A stretch of DNA of 64,000 nt from Runella sp. SP2 (GCF_003711225.1 NZ_CP031030.1:1922001-1986000), one strand, 5' to 3'; numbered from the stretch's first letter, positions 42,594-52,593 are shown. The notes: generated by a model not told the origin, from the sequence alone. Program-made: numbers and translations.

Positions 42594-43490
42594 ATGAAAA
42601 CAATTCTTGTGACAGGTTCTAACGGTTTGTTGGGACAAAAATTAGTAGAGCTACTTATTCAACAGTCTGATACAAAGGTTATTGCCACGGCGCGTGGTGA
42701 AAACCGCCTTCCTTTTAAAGAAGGATATGACTATTTTTCAATGGATATTACCAAACCTGAAGAAGTAACGTCTGTCATCCAAAAAACGATGCCTGATGTA
42801 ATTGTTCACGGAGCGGCGATGACCAATGTAGATCAGTGTGAATTTGAAAAAGAAACGTGTTGGGCACAAAACGTAAAAGCCGTCGAATACCTAGTTGAAG
42901 AGTGTCGTAAGCATAATATATTTCTCTGTCACGTATCGACAGACTTCATTTTTGACGGAGCAGCAGGCCCCTACACCGAAGAAGGAGAAGCCAATCCGTT
43001 GAGTTTTTACGGATGGAGCAAATACGCGGCAGAAAAGGTGGTTCAACATTCGGGTATTCGGTGGGCAATAGCTCGGACGGTATTGGTCTATGGCATTGCG
43101 TTTGATATGTCTCGTTCTAATATTATTCTTTGGGTAAAAAAATCATTGGAAGAAGGTAAGAACATCAAAGTAGTAACCGACCAGTGGCGTACGCCAACCT
43201 TAGCTGAAGACTTGGCGATGGGCTGTTTTTTAATTGCCGATAAAGAAGCCGAAGGTGTATTTAATATTTCAGGGAAGGATTTATTAACTCCTTACGAAAT
43301 GGCAATAATGACTGCCGATTATTTTGGGTTAGAAAAAGGCTTAATTGCCGAAGCTGATTCTTCTAATTTTACTCAGCCTGCCAAGCGACCAGCGCGTACG
43401 GGCTTTGTTTTGGATAAATCAAAAGAAATTTTGGGGTATAATCCACATAGTTTTAAAGAAGGTATTGCAATTTTAGCATCTCAGTTGTAA
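42594..43490 (+). CDS. RmlD-like sugar nucleotide reductase (SDR)
   Basis: 298 residues, the usual length. The NAD-binding motif is TGSNGLLGQKL, followed by HGAAMTNVDQCEFEK, VSTDFIFDGAAGPYTEE and the catalytic pair YGWSKYAAEK (Tyr, Lys). It belongs to the RmlD/dTDP-4-dehydrorhamnose reductase branch of extended SDR enzymes. No rmlA, B or C gene is near, so dTDP-rhamnose synthesis is not established; another deoxy-sugar is possible. The gene lies next to the glycan cluster at 43742-50317 but in opposite direction. Confidence 0.85.
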   Translation: MKTILVTGSNGLLGQKLVELLIQQSDTKVIATARGENRLPFKEGYDYFSMDITKPEEVTSVIQKTMPDVIVHGAAMTNVDQCEFEKETCWAQNVKAVEYLVEECRKHNIFLCHVSTDFIFDGAAGPYTEEGEANPLSFYGWSKYAAEKVVQHSGIRWAIARTVLVYGIAFDMSRSNIILWVKKSLEEGKNIKVVTDQWRTPTLAEDLAMGCFLIADKEAEGVFNISGKDLLTPYEMAIMTADYFGLEKGLIAEADSSNFTQPAKRPARTGFVLDKSKEILGYNPHSFKEGIAILASQL

Positions 43491-43540
43491 ATTGCCTTCG
43501 CTAACGTAGTTTCTTTGTTTCTTGGAGTTTATATATCCAG

Positions 43541-43569
43541 CCTGTGGGTCTCGGCCCACAGGTTTTTTT
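43541..43569 (+). terminator. Terminator after the RmlD-like gene
   Basis: CCTGTGGG at 43541-43548 pairs with CCCACAGG at 43555-43562, then seven T. Confidence 0.85.
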
Positions 43570-43619
43570 GTGCCAACTGTGTCTGAGGTGTGCCTTCGGT
43601 TTCTCATAGCCAACTGTGC

Positions 43620-43705
43620 CTTCGGTTTCTCAAAACCGAAGTTTCGTGTGTCAGGTTTCTCAAAACCTGACTTGCTCCTTACCGTCAGGTTGTGAGCAAC
43701 CTGAC
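43620..43705. repeat. Three TGAG-family hairpins
   Basis: 43620-43641 (CTTCGGTTT-CTCA-AAACCGAAG), 43650-43671 (GTCAGGTTT-CTCA-AAACCTGAC) and 43684-43705 (GTCAGGTTG-TGAG-CAACCTGAC). The second and third keep the same outer stem but differ in loop orientation and in the closing pair (T-A versus G-C). A fourth, imperfect copy lies just upstream near 43598-43612. Confidence 0.9.
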
Positions 43706-43741
43706 ACACGGGATGTGAGCAACCTGACTCACGGTAGTTTC

Positions 43742-45193
43742 CTAAAACTGAAAATAGATAAACTGATTGGAGTCGAAAACGCCAAAGAAGTAGGTTAAGA
43801 CGGATACCGTAACAAAGACCGTCCAGAAAACAACGTTTTTGCGGGTCGGAATGTGTAAAACGTAGTGTTCTTTAATGAGCAAAAGAAGAATAAGTCCTAC
43901 CGAAAACCACATTTCAACATTGTTAAGCGCTGCTTGAAGGGGTTCACGGAAAGAAAGTTGCGTCATTTTCTTTAGAATAATAAAAGAATGGCGAACCTCT
44001 TCGCCAACGGTGAGTTTGGGGTTGTCTCCTACGGCAAAAAATACCCACGTCAGCATCACAAGTAAAAAAGTAATAGCGGTTTGGAGGTAAAGGTACCAAG
44101 TTGCTTTGGGCAGTGTAATATTCCACCGTTTTAAGTATTTGTCGCGAATAGAAGCGGCAACCAAATAGCTTCCGTGTAATCCTCCCCAAATGATAAAATT
44201 CCAACTAGCACCGTGCCAAAGCCCGCTTGCGAGAAAAACGATGAAGCGGTTGAGGTAAGCCCTGCCTTCGCCTACGCGATTTCCGCCGAGTGGTATGTAT
44301 AAGTAGTCTCGAAACCAAGTCGATAGCGAAATGTGCCAGCGTCCCCAAAATTCAGCAATGGATTTTGAGAAATAAGGAGTGCGGAAGTTTTCCATGAGGT
44401 TGAAACCCATGACCTGAGCCGCTCCCAAAGCAATATCTGAATAGCCTGAAAAATCGCAATAAATTCGGAAGGTATAAAAGAAGGTCGCCACCAACAACGT
44501 AAGCCCGTTGTGATGCTGTGGGTCTAGGTAAGCTGGGCCAGCCATCAAGGCCAGGCGGTCGGCAATAACGGCCTTTTTGAACAAACCAAAAGCCATTCGC
44601 GTCAGGCCTGCTTTGATGTTTTCCCAATCGTACGCATGGTTTTCGTGAAATTGATGCAGCACGTTTTGCGGGCGTTCGATGGGGCCAGCAACCAGTTGCG
44701 GATAAAACATCACATACAACGCATAAATCCCAAAATGCCGTTCTGCCTGCTGATTTCCACGATATACCTCAATGGTATAGCTCATGGCCTGAAACGTATG
44801 AAACGACAAGCCAATGGGTAGAACGAGGTCGGGGTTTAGGTGTTTTAGGATGGGTAAGCTCCATTCCAAGCCTACTTTCCACGAGACGGCGTTGAAACTT
44901 TCGGCAAAAAAATCGAAATACTTAAAAACGGCTAAAATTCCGACGTTTGTAAAAATACTGATGACCAAAAGCCATTTGCGTTTAGTCCCTTCGGCGGATG
45001 CAATCCAAATTCCTGCAAAGTAGTCGATAACAATGGTAGCAAACAGAATTAAAATATAAATCGGTTTGAAAACCAAATAAAAATAACAGCTCGCAAGCAG
45101 CAACAACAGCCAACGCAGGTTTCCGCGCAGGCTATAATAGGCAAGCGTAACAACAATAAAAAAAAGCAGAAATTGGACCGAATTGAAAAGCAT
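43742..45193 (-). CDS. MBOAT-family O-acyltransferase
   Basis: 483 residues, about ten membrane segments. The MBOAT signature and catalytic histidine lie in FLASGLWHGASWNFIIWGGLHG; FWGRWHISLSTWFRDYLYIPLGG is the second conserved block. It is of the AlgI/DltB type, which passes acyl groups across the membrane to polysaccharides or other surface polymers. The usual partner protein with an SGNH/AlgJ-type domain is not next to it. It is the last gene of a minus-strand group with two glycosyltransferases. Confidence 0.92.
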   Translation of the reverse strand: MLFNSVQFLLFFIVVTLAYYSLRGNLRWLLLLLASCYFYLVFKPIYILILFATIVIDYFAGIWIASAEGTKRKWLLVISIFTNVGILAVFKYFDFFAESFNAVSWKVGLEWSLPILKHLNPDLVLPIGLSFHTFQAMSYTIEVYRGNQQAERHFGIYALYVMFYPQLVAGPIERPQNVLHQFHENHAYDWENIKAGLTRMAFGLFKKAVIADRLALMAGPAYLDPQHHNGLTLLVATFFYTFRIYCDFSGYSDIALGAAQVMGFNLMENFRTPYFSKSIAEFWGRWHISLSTWFRDYLYIPLGGNRVGEGRAYLNRFIVFLASGLWHGASWNFIIWGGLHGSYLVAASIRDKYLKRWNITLPKATWYLYLQTAITFLLVMLTWVFFAVGDNPKLTVGEEVRHSFIILKKMTQLSFREPLQAALNNVEMWFSVGLILLLLIKEHYVLHIPTRKNVVFWTVFVTVSVLTYFFGVFDSNQFIYFQF

Positions 45194-45262
45194 GGCTTGA
45201 TTAAAACCGAAAATGTTGGGCCGAAATAGTTAAAATACTAAACTGACAAGCGGAGTATGACA

Positions 45263-46240
45263 TTACCTTGTCTCATTAGTTAATTTGTTTTTCGGTTCGT
45301 TTAATTTTCCATCAACAATTGTTTCTTTCACAATAAACAACGGGCGACCTTTGGATTGGAAGAAAATACGCAATACGTATTCGCCAATGATTCCCAAAGC
45401 CATAAGCTGAACGCCACTGAATAAAATGATGACAAAAAGCAAAGCAGTGAAACCTTCGATGACATCGGCGTAGAAGAGTTTTTTAGCAAGCACAACGATA
45501 AAATAGACCAATGCTATACCAATAGAAACACCCCCTGCGCGTGTCATAAACGAAATAGGGAATTCGCTGAAGTTGAAAATACCATTATACGCCAAACGGA
45601 AAAGTTGCTTAAAAGTATATTTCGATTCGCCTGCTACCCGTTCGCTTCGCTCGTATTCGTATCCAGTTTGTTTAAAACCAATCCAAGACCGCATTCCGCG
45701 TAGGAAACGGCTTTCTTCGGGCATTTGGTTTAACACATCTGCCACGCGCCGACTTATCATGGCAAAATCGCCACTGTCGAGGGGAATATCCACGTACGAG
45801 ATTGATTTTAGCAACCGATAAAATAGGAAGTAGCCTGTTCGCTTAATGATATTTTCTTTACGCTTGCGACGAACAGCATAGACCACATCGTACCCTTCTT
45901 GCATTTTTTGGTAAAAATCGGGTAACAGCTCAGGTGGGTCTTGTAAGTCCCCATCAATAATAAATAGCGCTTCTGTTCCTCGGGCTGCCGCCAAACCCGC
46001 CGTAAGGGCAAGCTGGTGTCCGTGGTTTCGAGATAAAAACACACAATGAAAACGACTGTCGGTCAAGGCAACTTGGCGCATTTGAAGAGCCGTATTGTCG
46101 CGACTGCCATCATCGACCAACACCACCTCAATCCGAAGCGAGAGGCTGTCCATGAGTTTGGTAAGGCGCTCTACCAAGTGAGGAAATGATTCCGACTCGT
46201 TGTAGAGTGGAGCTACGATGGATATTTGGGGTGTATTCAT
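45263..46240 (-). CDS. Glycosyltransferase family 2 (dolichol-phosphate-mannose-synthase-like, GtrB type)
   Basis: About 325 residues. ATG 46240 overlaps the stop of the preceding gene as ATGA and is preferred to an ATG 15 bases upstream. The GT-A domain has SIVAPLYNESESFPHLVERL, VLVDDGSRDNT and the metal-binding IIDGDLQDPPEL; two membrane helices near residues 235-255 and 270-292 anchor it. GtrB/DPM1-type enzymes charge undecaprenyl phosphate with a sugar for use outside the membrane. A related gene is at 49337. Confidence 0.9.
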   Translation of the reverse strand: MNTPQISIVAPLYNESESFPHLVERLTKLMDSLSLRIEVVLVDDGSRDNTALQMRQVALTDSRFHCVFLSRNHGHQLALTAGLAAARGTEALFIIDGDLQDPPELLPDFYQKMQEGYDVVYAVRRKRKENIIKRTGYFLFYRLLKSISYVDIPLDSGDFAMISRRVADVLNQMPEESRFLRGMRSWIGFKQTGYEYERSERVAGESKYTFKQLFRLAYNGIFNFSEFPISFMTRAGGVSIGIALVYFIVVLAKKLFYADVIEGFTALLFVIILFSGVQLMALGIIGEYVLRIFFQSKGRPLFIVKETIVDGKLNEPKNKLTNETR

Positions 46241-47880
46241 GCCTTTTTTTTCCATTCAATGGGTTGATAGTGAGTTGATTGTGGCTTGTCATCTCTGACA
46301 AGTACAAACTGCATTTGGTACGTTCCAGGCTCAACAGCGGCATAAGGAATTAGCAGTGTAGTGCCTGTGGCGTAGCGTTTGAGCCAATTACGGCCTGTAT
46401 AAAGTGTAGGTTCAAGTTTAAATAAATACTGCCGACGGTTAGATTGCAACGAAACGTACAACGCTCCATTCATTTCGGGAGTAAAAGAGTAGGTTTCTTC
46501 CCGAATCAACAAGCCCTCTGCTTGATATTCAAGCTGTGGCTGAATCGGGAAATTGATTGGCTTTTGGAGTGATTGGACGACAGGAATAAGGGTAGTAGGG
46601 TAGTGGTATATTTCCCGTTGAACGTTGAATTTCATCAATGAATCAATGTACTGAGCAGCAGGAGTATTAGGCGTGAATCCTAAGCCAAAACCGTTGTGCT
46701 CTTGGTTAAATGCCCCAGCTAATAGCGTTTTACGGCGTTCGTTGATGGTGGGCCAATAATGCAACAAACTCAACCCCCAAATGCCAATTCCTACCACTAA
46801 AGCCACCTTGAAGTGGGTTTTCTTGGTTTGTTGGCGGTTCAATACAAGATAGAATCCATAAATGACCATCAAAAACAATGCAGGATAGATTTTGTAATTG
46901 CTGACAATCATGACAAAATATCCGAATCGAGGCCGCAGAAAAGCAATAATACTGGCATTGGCCAACAAATAGGTACTGACGCCCAACAGAAACAGCAGCG
47001 TCTCTTGATGGGCTAAAGTACGTTCTCGGAACAATTTCCACACCTTTACTAAGGCAACTAAGAGTATTGCTATCATGCCCATCCCGCCTATCGTTGGCAA
47101 GACAGACCGTTCAATTGTACTGCGGTCGGGGAAGAAATCGAACAAGCCCCCGATAAAAGTAAAAAATCCAAAAAAAGTCTGGTGAGGGTGCTGTAGAAAA
47201 TAGCCAAAACTTGACTCGTTGTTCAAGGTTTGCATTCCTCTAAAATACAAAAAAACCGCAACTACGCCTGCTACTAACCACGTTAGGAGCAGTTTATAAC
47301 GGCCTTGAAGAAACAAAATGATTATACCCGCTGGCCACACAAAAATGCCGTTGCTCATGGCAAAATTGGCACAAAACCCCGTTAATACTGCCCATCCAAA
47401 CTGTTTTTTACTCAAAAGATAACAGGTGAGACTCACAAAGAAAATGACGGGTAAATGTTGGAGCGCCGTGATGGCCCACAGGCTAGTCATGTGGTATTGC
47501 AACTGAAACAAAAAGAAAAGAAGCGGAATAAGGTATTCCCACTCAATTTTTTGTTGCCGAAAAACCGCAATAAAAATAGCCAATGTCCCTAGCGTAAAAC
47601 CAAATCCTAACCAGTGCAGAAAAGTGAAATTGAGTTCACCAAAAAGCCAATAATAAACCAATGCTCCCAGCTTACCAAAGATCATTCGGTGCTCATTGTT
47701 TGGCTGAAAAATGAGCTCTAGTTGGGTTGATAGGTCGGTGCTATTTACCCATTTACGCAAAAAGTCAGGAAAGGGGTCGAAGTCGTCGAACCAAGGCACA
47801 TTGACGGAAAACTGGGCCAGTGTAACCACAAATAAGCCAATGGGTAAGGCCGCAAGAAGACCAAAAAGAACTTTACGCAT
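46237..47880 (-). CDS. Polytopic membrane protein, possible GT-C glycosyltransferase
   Basis: 547 residues with about ten membrane segments in the first 390 and a soluble C-terminal part of 150 residues. The first external loop holds VPWFDDFDPFPDFLRKW, with acidic residues where GT-C glycosyltransferases keep their catalytic Asp. I do not recognise a named family. The gene overlaps its neighbours on both sides (TGATG at 47880, ATGA at 46240) and lies between two lipid-linked-sugar synthases, which supports a role in adding lipid-linked sugars to a surface molecule. Confidence 0.65.
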   Translation of the reverse strand: MRKVLFGLLAALPIGLFVVTLAQFSVNVPWFDDFDPFPDFLRKWVNSTDLSTQLELIFQPNNEHRMIFGKLGALVYYWLFGELNFTFLHWLGFGFTLGTLAIFIAVFRQQKIEWEYLIPLLFFLFQLQYHMTSLWAITALQHLPVIFFVSLTCYLLSKKQFGWAVLTGFCANFAMSNGIFVWPAGIIILFLQGRYKLLLTWLVAGVVAVFLYFRGMQTLNNESSFGYFLQHPHQTFFGFFTFIGGLFDFFPDRSTIERSVLPTIGGMGMIAILLVALVKVWKLFRERTLAHQETLLFLLGVSTYLLANASIIAFLRPRFGYFVMIVSNYKIYPALFLMVIYGFYLVLNRQQTKKTHFKVALVVGIGIWGLSLLHYWPTINERRKTLLAGAFNQEHNGFGLGFTPNTPAAQYIDSLMKFNVQREIYHYPTTLIPVVQSLQKPINFPIQPQLEYQAEGLLIREETYSFTPEMNGALYVSLQSNRRQYLFKLEPTLYTGRNWLKRYATGTTLLIPYAAVEPGTYQMQFVLVRDDKPQSTHYQPIEWKKKA

Positions 47881-49301
47881 CAGGGAGTGGCTTTAAGTAC
47901 AACTGCTTTTTTACCAAAATACCCTCCCATGCACTTGCTCCACCAGTGTTTAGGGTCGGGATTGGCGTCGTCCAAATAAATTGATTGAGGCTTTGATTTT
48001 AAGGGAGCAACATAAACAGTATCCCCAGGGGTGCTTTCAATATAAGCGTAGCGGGCTTTTAATTCTTGGTCATAAGCAGCAGCACGTCCTCGTAGCCAGT
48101 CGCCATATACCATTCGTAAGTTGCTGCTAAAGAGCGTACTTACTAAAATAAGGAGTGCCAAAACGGCTTTGATAGAAGGCGGTAAATACCAATGTTGCGC
48201 GCCTAAAATTTGGTTGTTGTAGAGCCAATACAAGATAACAGAAAGTGTATAAAACCAGCCTAACAAAAAGTAAAAATAAACTGAGTTGATGACGCGAGGG
48301 GCAGGTTCAATTCCAATACCGTAGTAAGAAGGAAAAATTTGCACAAACAAAATGCCGAAATAAGTGAGTAAAATAACCCAAATAGGTACCCTGAAGTAAG
48401 GAATAGCGGTGGTATATTTGTCAAAAAGGCGAGGTAAAACCGCAATCCAAAGAATGGAAAATACTAAAAGTGGGGTTCTGAAAACCCAATCGATGCTAAG
48501 TTGTGCCAATTTTTTGAGTGACTGAATCGTCGAAAGGGTAAAATTTCGCCCTTCAGGGTTACCATTCATGCGGAGGACGTTGCCAGGGGAGGTAAAGAAA
48601 ATATAGCACGAAAACACAGCGACGATGACCATAAAAAATGCCAAATTATCCCATTTGCGATGAATCACAAGTTGATACCCAAACCAACCTGCTACTAAAA
48701 GCACCATAATGGTGAGGTTAGTTTCGCTACAACCAATGACTGCAAATACCAAGAATCCAGCAAAAATGGCAGTGAGTTTTTGGCGCATCCCATTGGGCTG
48801 TTGGTACATACGTATCATTACCGTAAGCCAATACAAAGTAAGAATGTTAGGAACGGTATAAGTGACAAAAGCCGCCATCCAGTAAAAAGCCTCAACAATA
48901 CTCATGATTTTGAGGATAAAGAGCAACATAATACCACCCGTAATGCCTAAAATACCCCAACGATTCCATTTGGCAAACAACTCTTTGCAAAGCGCAAATA
49001 AACTACCTGTAAGTCCCAACACAAGCAAAAAAGAAAGTAACTTAAAACCTCCCGCCCATTTGACCACCAACGGATTAGAGTGATTAAGAAGGATACCAAA
49101 GTATCTGCCCGTCCAACCTGTGTAATAAAAGTTCATGGCTTCAAAATAACCATACTTAAAGACCGTATCTATATAGCAATAATCATCGACGGGAGAGGGG
49201 TGATTATAAATAGACAACGCCAATAAGGGGAGGATTGCCACAGCAAGTAGCCCGACATTGAAGAGGTCTTGAAAAAGAGGTTGTTGTAGTTTTTTTAGCA
49301 T
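47880..49301 (-). CDS. Polytopic membrane protein of DUF6056 type, possible GT-C glycosyltransferase
   Basis: 473 residues, about eleven membrane segments. The first periplasmic loop starts SIYNHPSPVDDYCYIDTVFKYG and contains the paired Asp residues of GT-C enzymes, followed by FYYTGWTGRYFG. This N-terminal layout is that of DUF6056-like proteins often found beside GtrB-type genes. The likely role is moving sugars from polyprenyl phosphate to a glycan or protein. It is the second gene of the group and overlaps the next start by one base. Confidence 0.7.
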   Translation of the reverse strand: MLKKLQQPLFQDLFNVGLLAVAILPLLALSIYNHPSPVDDYCYIDTVFKYGYFEAMNFYYTGWTGRYFGILLNHSNPLVVKWAGGFKLLSFLLVLGLTGSLFALCKELFAKWNRWGILGITGGIMLLFILKIMSIVEAFYWMAAFVTYTVPNILTLYWLTVMIRMYQQPNGMRQKLTAIFAGFLVFAVIGCSETNLTIMVLLVAGWFGYQLVIHRKWDNLAFFMVIVAVFSCYIFFTSPGNVLRMNGNPEGRNFTLSTIQSLKKLAQLSIDWVFRTPLLVFSILWIAVLPRLFDKYTTAIPYFRVPIWVILLTYFGILFVQIFPSYYGIGIEPAPRVINSVYFYFLLGWFYTLSVILYWLYNNQILGAQHWYLPPSIKAVLALLILVSTLFSSNLRMVYGDWLRGRAAAYDQELKARYAYIESTPGDTVYVAPLKSKPQSIYLDDANPDPKHWWSKCMGGYFGKKAVVLKATP

Positions 49302-49336
49302 TGAATGCTGCTGTTTTATGACGATAGCGAACGAAT

Positions 49337-50317
49337 TTAATGAGTAGCGTCAGTTGTTACTTTTTCAATGATGTATCTTGGCCTTCCTTTGACTTCTTCG
49401 TAAATCTTTCCGACGTATTCCCCAATCAGCCCAAGGGCAATCATGTTGGCACCACTAAAAAAAGTCATCGGGAGTACAATCGACGTCCAACCTGCTACGG
49501 TACTTCCAAAAAGATACGAGACGCCAATATAAACCCCAATGCCCATTGCAATTAGGAAATTGAATACGCCAAAATAGAGCACCAATCGCATTGGAAAAGT
49601 GCTGAAAGAGGTGACGCCATTCCAGGCAAAAAGGAGCATTTTTTTGAGCGGGTATTTGGTTTCGCCTGCCTCACGTTCAAAACGTTTATAAAAAACTTTT
49701 TCCGAACGGAAACCAATGAGTGGAATAATACCCCTTAAAAATAAATTAACTTCCTTAAAATGGGAAAACTCCTCCAATATACGGCGATCCATAAGGCGGA
49801 AATCAGCGTGGTTGAATACCACAGGCACACCCATCCAACGCATGACTTTATAGAACCCTTCGGCGGTGGTACGCTTAAACCACGTATCAGAACTTCTGTC
49901 GTCACGCACGCCATAAACCACCATAGCCCCGTCGTGGTGTTGGTCGAGCATCTGACCAATGGCCTCTACATCATCTTGTAAGTCGGCATCGATTGTGACA
50001 AAGCAATCGAAATCCTGAATATGGTGCATCAAACCAGCTAATATAGCACTTTGATGGCCAAAATTTCGGGAAAGTTTAATCCCAATGGCGTGAGTGTCTG
50101 CCTTACAAATGTCGTCGATAAGTTGCCAAGTACGGTCACGGCTTCCATCGTTGACGTAACAAATTTTACTTTCAGGGGCAATTTTACCTTCTTGAACCAA
50201 CCGAGTACGGTACTGCTGAAGCGTACGATGTGTTTTAGCAAGAATTTCTTCTTCGTTATAGCAGGGTACTACGAGTAATAATTTGGTTTGAGGCATTTGC
50301 GATAAATCAACAGTCAT
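49337..50317 (-). CDS. Glycosyltransferase family 2 (GtrB type)
   Basis: About 326 residues from ATG 50317; the longer frame begins with GTG. It has LLVVPCYNEEEILAKTHRTL, CYVNDGSRDRTW, and the metal-binding VTIDADLQDDVEAI, then two C-terminal membrane helices (near 240-262 and 272-297) and EYVGKIYEEVKGRPRYI, as in polyprenyl-phosphate sugar transferases. It is probably the first gene of the minus-strand group 50317-45263. With the second copy at 45263, the group may make two different lipid-linked sugars. Confidence 0.9.
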   Translation of the reverse strand: MTVDLSQMPQTKLLLVVPCYNEEEILAKTHRTLQQYRTRLVQEGKIAPESKICYVNDGSRDRTWQLIDDICKADTHAIGIKLSRNFGHQSAILAGLMHHIQDFDCFVTIDADLQDDVEAIGQMLDQHHDGAMVVYGVRDDRSSDTWFKRTTAEGFYKVMRWMGVPVVFNHADFRLMDRRILEEFSHFKEVNLFLRGIIPLIGFRSEKVFYKRFEREAGETKYPLKKMLLFAWNGVTSFSTFPMRLVLYFGVFNFLIAMGIGVYIGVSYLFGSTVAGWTSIVLPMTFFSGANMIALGLIGEYVGKIYEEVKGRPRYIIEKVTTDATH

Positions 50318-50666
50318 TGGAATTTGGCAAAAATACGGCACTTTCCATAACCGAGCGTCATTTAGGACAGAGATTTTATTTTTCGGGGGAAAAAAAGTTG
50401 GTTTTGGGTAGGTTGAATGGCTGGCTATATGAAGACGTTGTCCCCCAGTTTTTCGGAATTATTATGTAGCTATCGAACTTTTCTGTGGTTTTTGGGTTGA
50501 ATGTATTGGCCTAAGTTTGTTTAAAATAAGTAAGTATTGAATCTCCAAAAGAAAATTGTTAGGATTTATTAACGACTTTCTTGTAAGATTTTAATATTTT
50601 GTACCACGTTTTCTACGAAATGTTTAACTTTCGGCCATAAATAGTTAGGTATAAACCAACCCTTGT
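50318..50666. other. Intergenic region without recognised features
   Basis: This stretch of about 350 bases between divergent genes must hold both promoters. I see only approximate elements (for example TATTTTG near 50598) and no repeat, RNA or open frame that I trust. Confidence 0.5.
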
Positions 50667-51611
50667 ATGTTTCTTCACCAAGTGGCTCACTACTTGCCAG
50701 AACAAGTAGTTGATAACGAACATTTTACTAAACTCAATGGGCTGTCTGATGAGTGGATAGTGCAGCGTACGGGCATTCAGCTCCGACGTAAGGCCGCCTC
50801 GGCCGAAAACTCCCACAGCATGGGGGTCGAAGCCGTAAAGTCATTATTGGATAAAATTCAAATTGATATATCAGAAATTGATTTAATCGTAGGTGCTACA
50901 TATACTGCTTATGATACCATTGTTACACTTGGTCATGCCGTGCAGCATTTTATCGAAGTAGCGGATATTCCTGTAGTGACGATTTCCTCGGCTTGTTCTT
51001 CATTATTGAATGCCGTAGAAGTGGTGGAGGGATATTTTGCGATGAATAAAGCGTCAAAAGCGTTGGTGATTACTTCAGAGCATAACACAGGCTACTACAA
51101 CGAAACCGATACCGTATCAGGGCATTTGTGGGGCGATGGAGCCGCGGCTTTACTCTTTACAAAAGAGCGTGTAAGTGATGGGGATATGGAAATGAGATCT
51201 TTGGTGACAGGTGGTGCTGCTACCAGCGGGAAAGCCACCGAAGCCGTGGTATTGCGCCCTAACGAGCGTGGAGTGATTATGCCTTTTGGACGAGATGTGT
51301 TTATTAATGCTTGTACCTATATGCCAAAGGCTAGTTTAACGGTACTTGAAAAATGTGGCCTAACGGTGGAAGATGTGTCTTATGTTTTGCCACACCAAGC
51401 TAATTTGCGCATTAGTATGAATGTAATGAATACACTTGGCTTGCCCGAAGAAAAACTAATCTCGAATATTCAATACCTCGGAAATACGGGCTGTGCAGGT
51501 TGCGCCATTGGTTTGTCTGAACATTGGAGCCGTTTTCAACCAGGAGACCATATTGTTATTACTGTTTTTGGAGGTGGATATTCGTACGGAGCTATGTTGC
51601 TTCGGAAATAA
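50667..51611 (+). CDS. 3-oxoacyl-ACP synthase III-like (KASIII/FabH family) enzyme
   Basis: 314 residues. The catalytic triad is visible: Cys in TISSACSSLLNA, His in VLPHQANLRI, and Asn in IQYLGNTGCAG. RTGIQLRRKA near residue 35 and GDGAAALLFTK are also typical. FabH enzymes start fatty acid synthesis from acetyl-CoA and malonyl-ACP; relatives start other acyl chains. There is no fatty acid gene beside it, so this may be a paralogue for a special lipid or flexirubin/aryl-polyene-like product; I cannot tell. Confidence 0.85.
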   Translation: MFLHQVAHYLPEQVVDNEHFTKLNGLSDEWIVQRTGIQLRRKAASAENSHSMGVEAVKSLLDKIQIDISEIDLIVGATYTAYDTIVTLGHAVQHFIEVADIPVVTISSACSSLLNAVEVVEGYFAMNKASKALVITSEHNTGYYNETDTVSGHLWGDGAAALLFTKERVSDGDMEMRSLVTGGAATSGKATEAVVLRPNERGVIMPFGRDVFINACTYMPKASLTVLEKCGLTVEDVSYVLPHQANLRISMNVMNTLGLPEEKLISNIQYLGNTGCAGCAIGLSEHWSRFQPGDHIVITVFGGGYSYGAMLLRK

Positions 51612-51646
51612 CCGATACTCTGTGGAGGTTTTCTTACTCGTGCAAA

Positions 51647-51700
51647 GGGTTTCTCAAAACCCGAGTCTTTGTGGAAGGGGTTGTGAGCAACCCCTTCCAC
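51647..51700. terminator. Two TGAG-family hairpins between convergent genes
   Basis: 51647-51662 is GGGTTT-CTCA-AAACCC. 51671-51700 is a perfect 13-bp stem, GTGGAAGGGGTTG / CAACCCCTTCCAC, with the loop TGAG, flanked by TTT and AAAAA, so it can stop transcription from either side. Confidence 0.8.
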
Positions 51701-51705
51701 AAAAA

Positions 51706-52569
51706 TTATCTCTTCTTCTTCTTCCCATATTGGCAAGTTGAATTGTCTTCTTTAACGTAGTATGACTTGAAATTGAGGGCTTTAGGGTCCATGCAGCCTT
51801 TCAAGTTCAACAATTCAACTTTTCTAAATTCCACAGGGTGACTTTCACTTTGAAGCGAGATAGAGCCGTGGTCGAGGAGTTTTCCATTAACAAACAGATT
51901 GGGGTCATGTCCGCTCACGTTGCCGCCTCCCCACTGAGGTTTATTGTATTCCAACACTTTTTCGCCGTTAGCAAAATGCTGAATGAGCGAGTCGCCCAAA
52001 ACTAACACTTCAGCCAGCACCCATTGGTCTCCGTTGTAGGTTTGCGAGGTAGAATTGATGCAGTGTTGGGTGATTAATTTTCCATCCATCACGACGTTTG
52101 TTCCAGGGGTGCACAAGTTGCAGGTAGTTCGTTTTTTGCCGTCACCACCAAGTAATTGAACTTCGATAGACGCAGGAAAATCTTGGTCTTTACCCATTGA
52201 AGCGGCCGTTTGGCCGTGTACCATGATGCCGCTGTTACGCCACGCCCAGCCCTCACCTTTGGGAGCTTGCTCGCCCACAAAACGATATTCAACCGCAATG
52301 CGGTAGTATGAAAAATCGCCTTTGTAGAAAATATGACCGTATTTGCGTTTAAAATCATCATATTGGTCATAGCGAACGACCATTTTTCCATCCTCTACCC
52401 GAAACGTTTGTCCAAAGTTATCATTGAGGTCGTTCCCACGGATTTTAATATCCCAACCGTCAAGGTTTTTACCGTTGAAAAGTTGCTGCCATTCTTGTTT
52501 ATCCGTCTTTTTTTGTCCAAAAACAGACGTAACACAAAGGCTTAAAAAGACAATTACTGCGTATTTCAT
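51706..52569 (-). CDS. DUF1080 protein, 3-keto-disaccharide hydrolase-like
   Basis: 287 residues with a Sec signal (MKYAVIVFLSLCVTSVFG). The DUF1080 start WQQLFNGKNLDGWDIK and the concanavalin-like strands (GDFSYYRIAVEYRFVG, GWAWRNSGIMVHGQ, HDPNLFVNGKLLDHGSISLQSESHPVEFRKVELLNL) are clear. Members of this family hydrolyse glycosidic bonds of 3-keto-sugars and are normally periplasmic. The C-terminus (about 25 residues after LLNLKGC) is Lys-rich. It is 24 bases downstream of the PVC-type cytochrome gene and probably co-transcribed with it. Confidence 0.88.
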   Translation of the reverse strand: MKYAVIVFLSLCVTSVFGQKKTDKQEWQQLFNGKNLDGWDIKIRGNDLNDNFGQTFRVEDGKMVVRYDQYDDFKRKYGHIFYKGDFSYYRIAVEYRFVGEQAPKGEGWAWRNSGIMVHGQTAASMGKDQDFPASIEVQLLGGDGKKRTTCNLCTPGTNVVMDGKLITQHCINSTSQTYNGDQWVLAEVLVLGDSLIQHFANGEKVLEYNKPQWGGGNVSGHDPNLFVNGKLLDHGSISLQSESHPVEFRKVELLNLKGCMDPKALNFKSYYVKEDNSTCQYGKKKKR

Positions 52570-52593
52570 AGATAAAGTAGCTGGAAAGCTAGG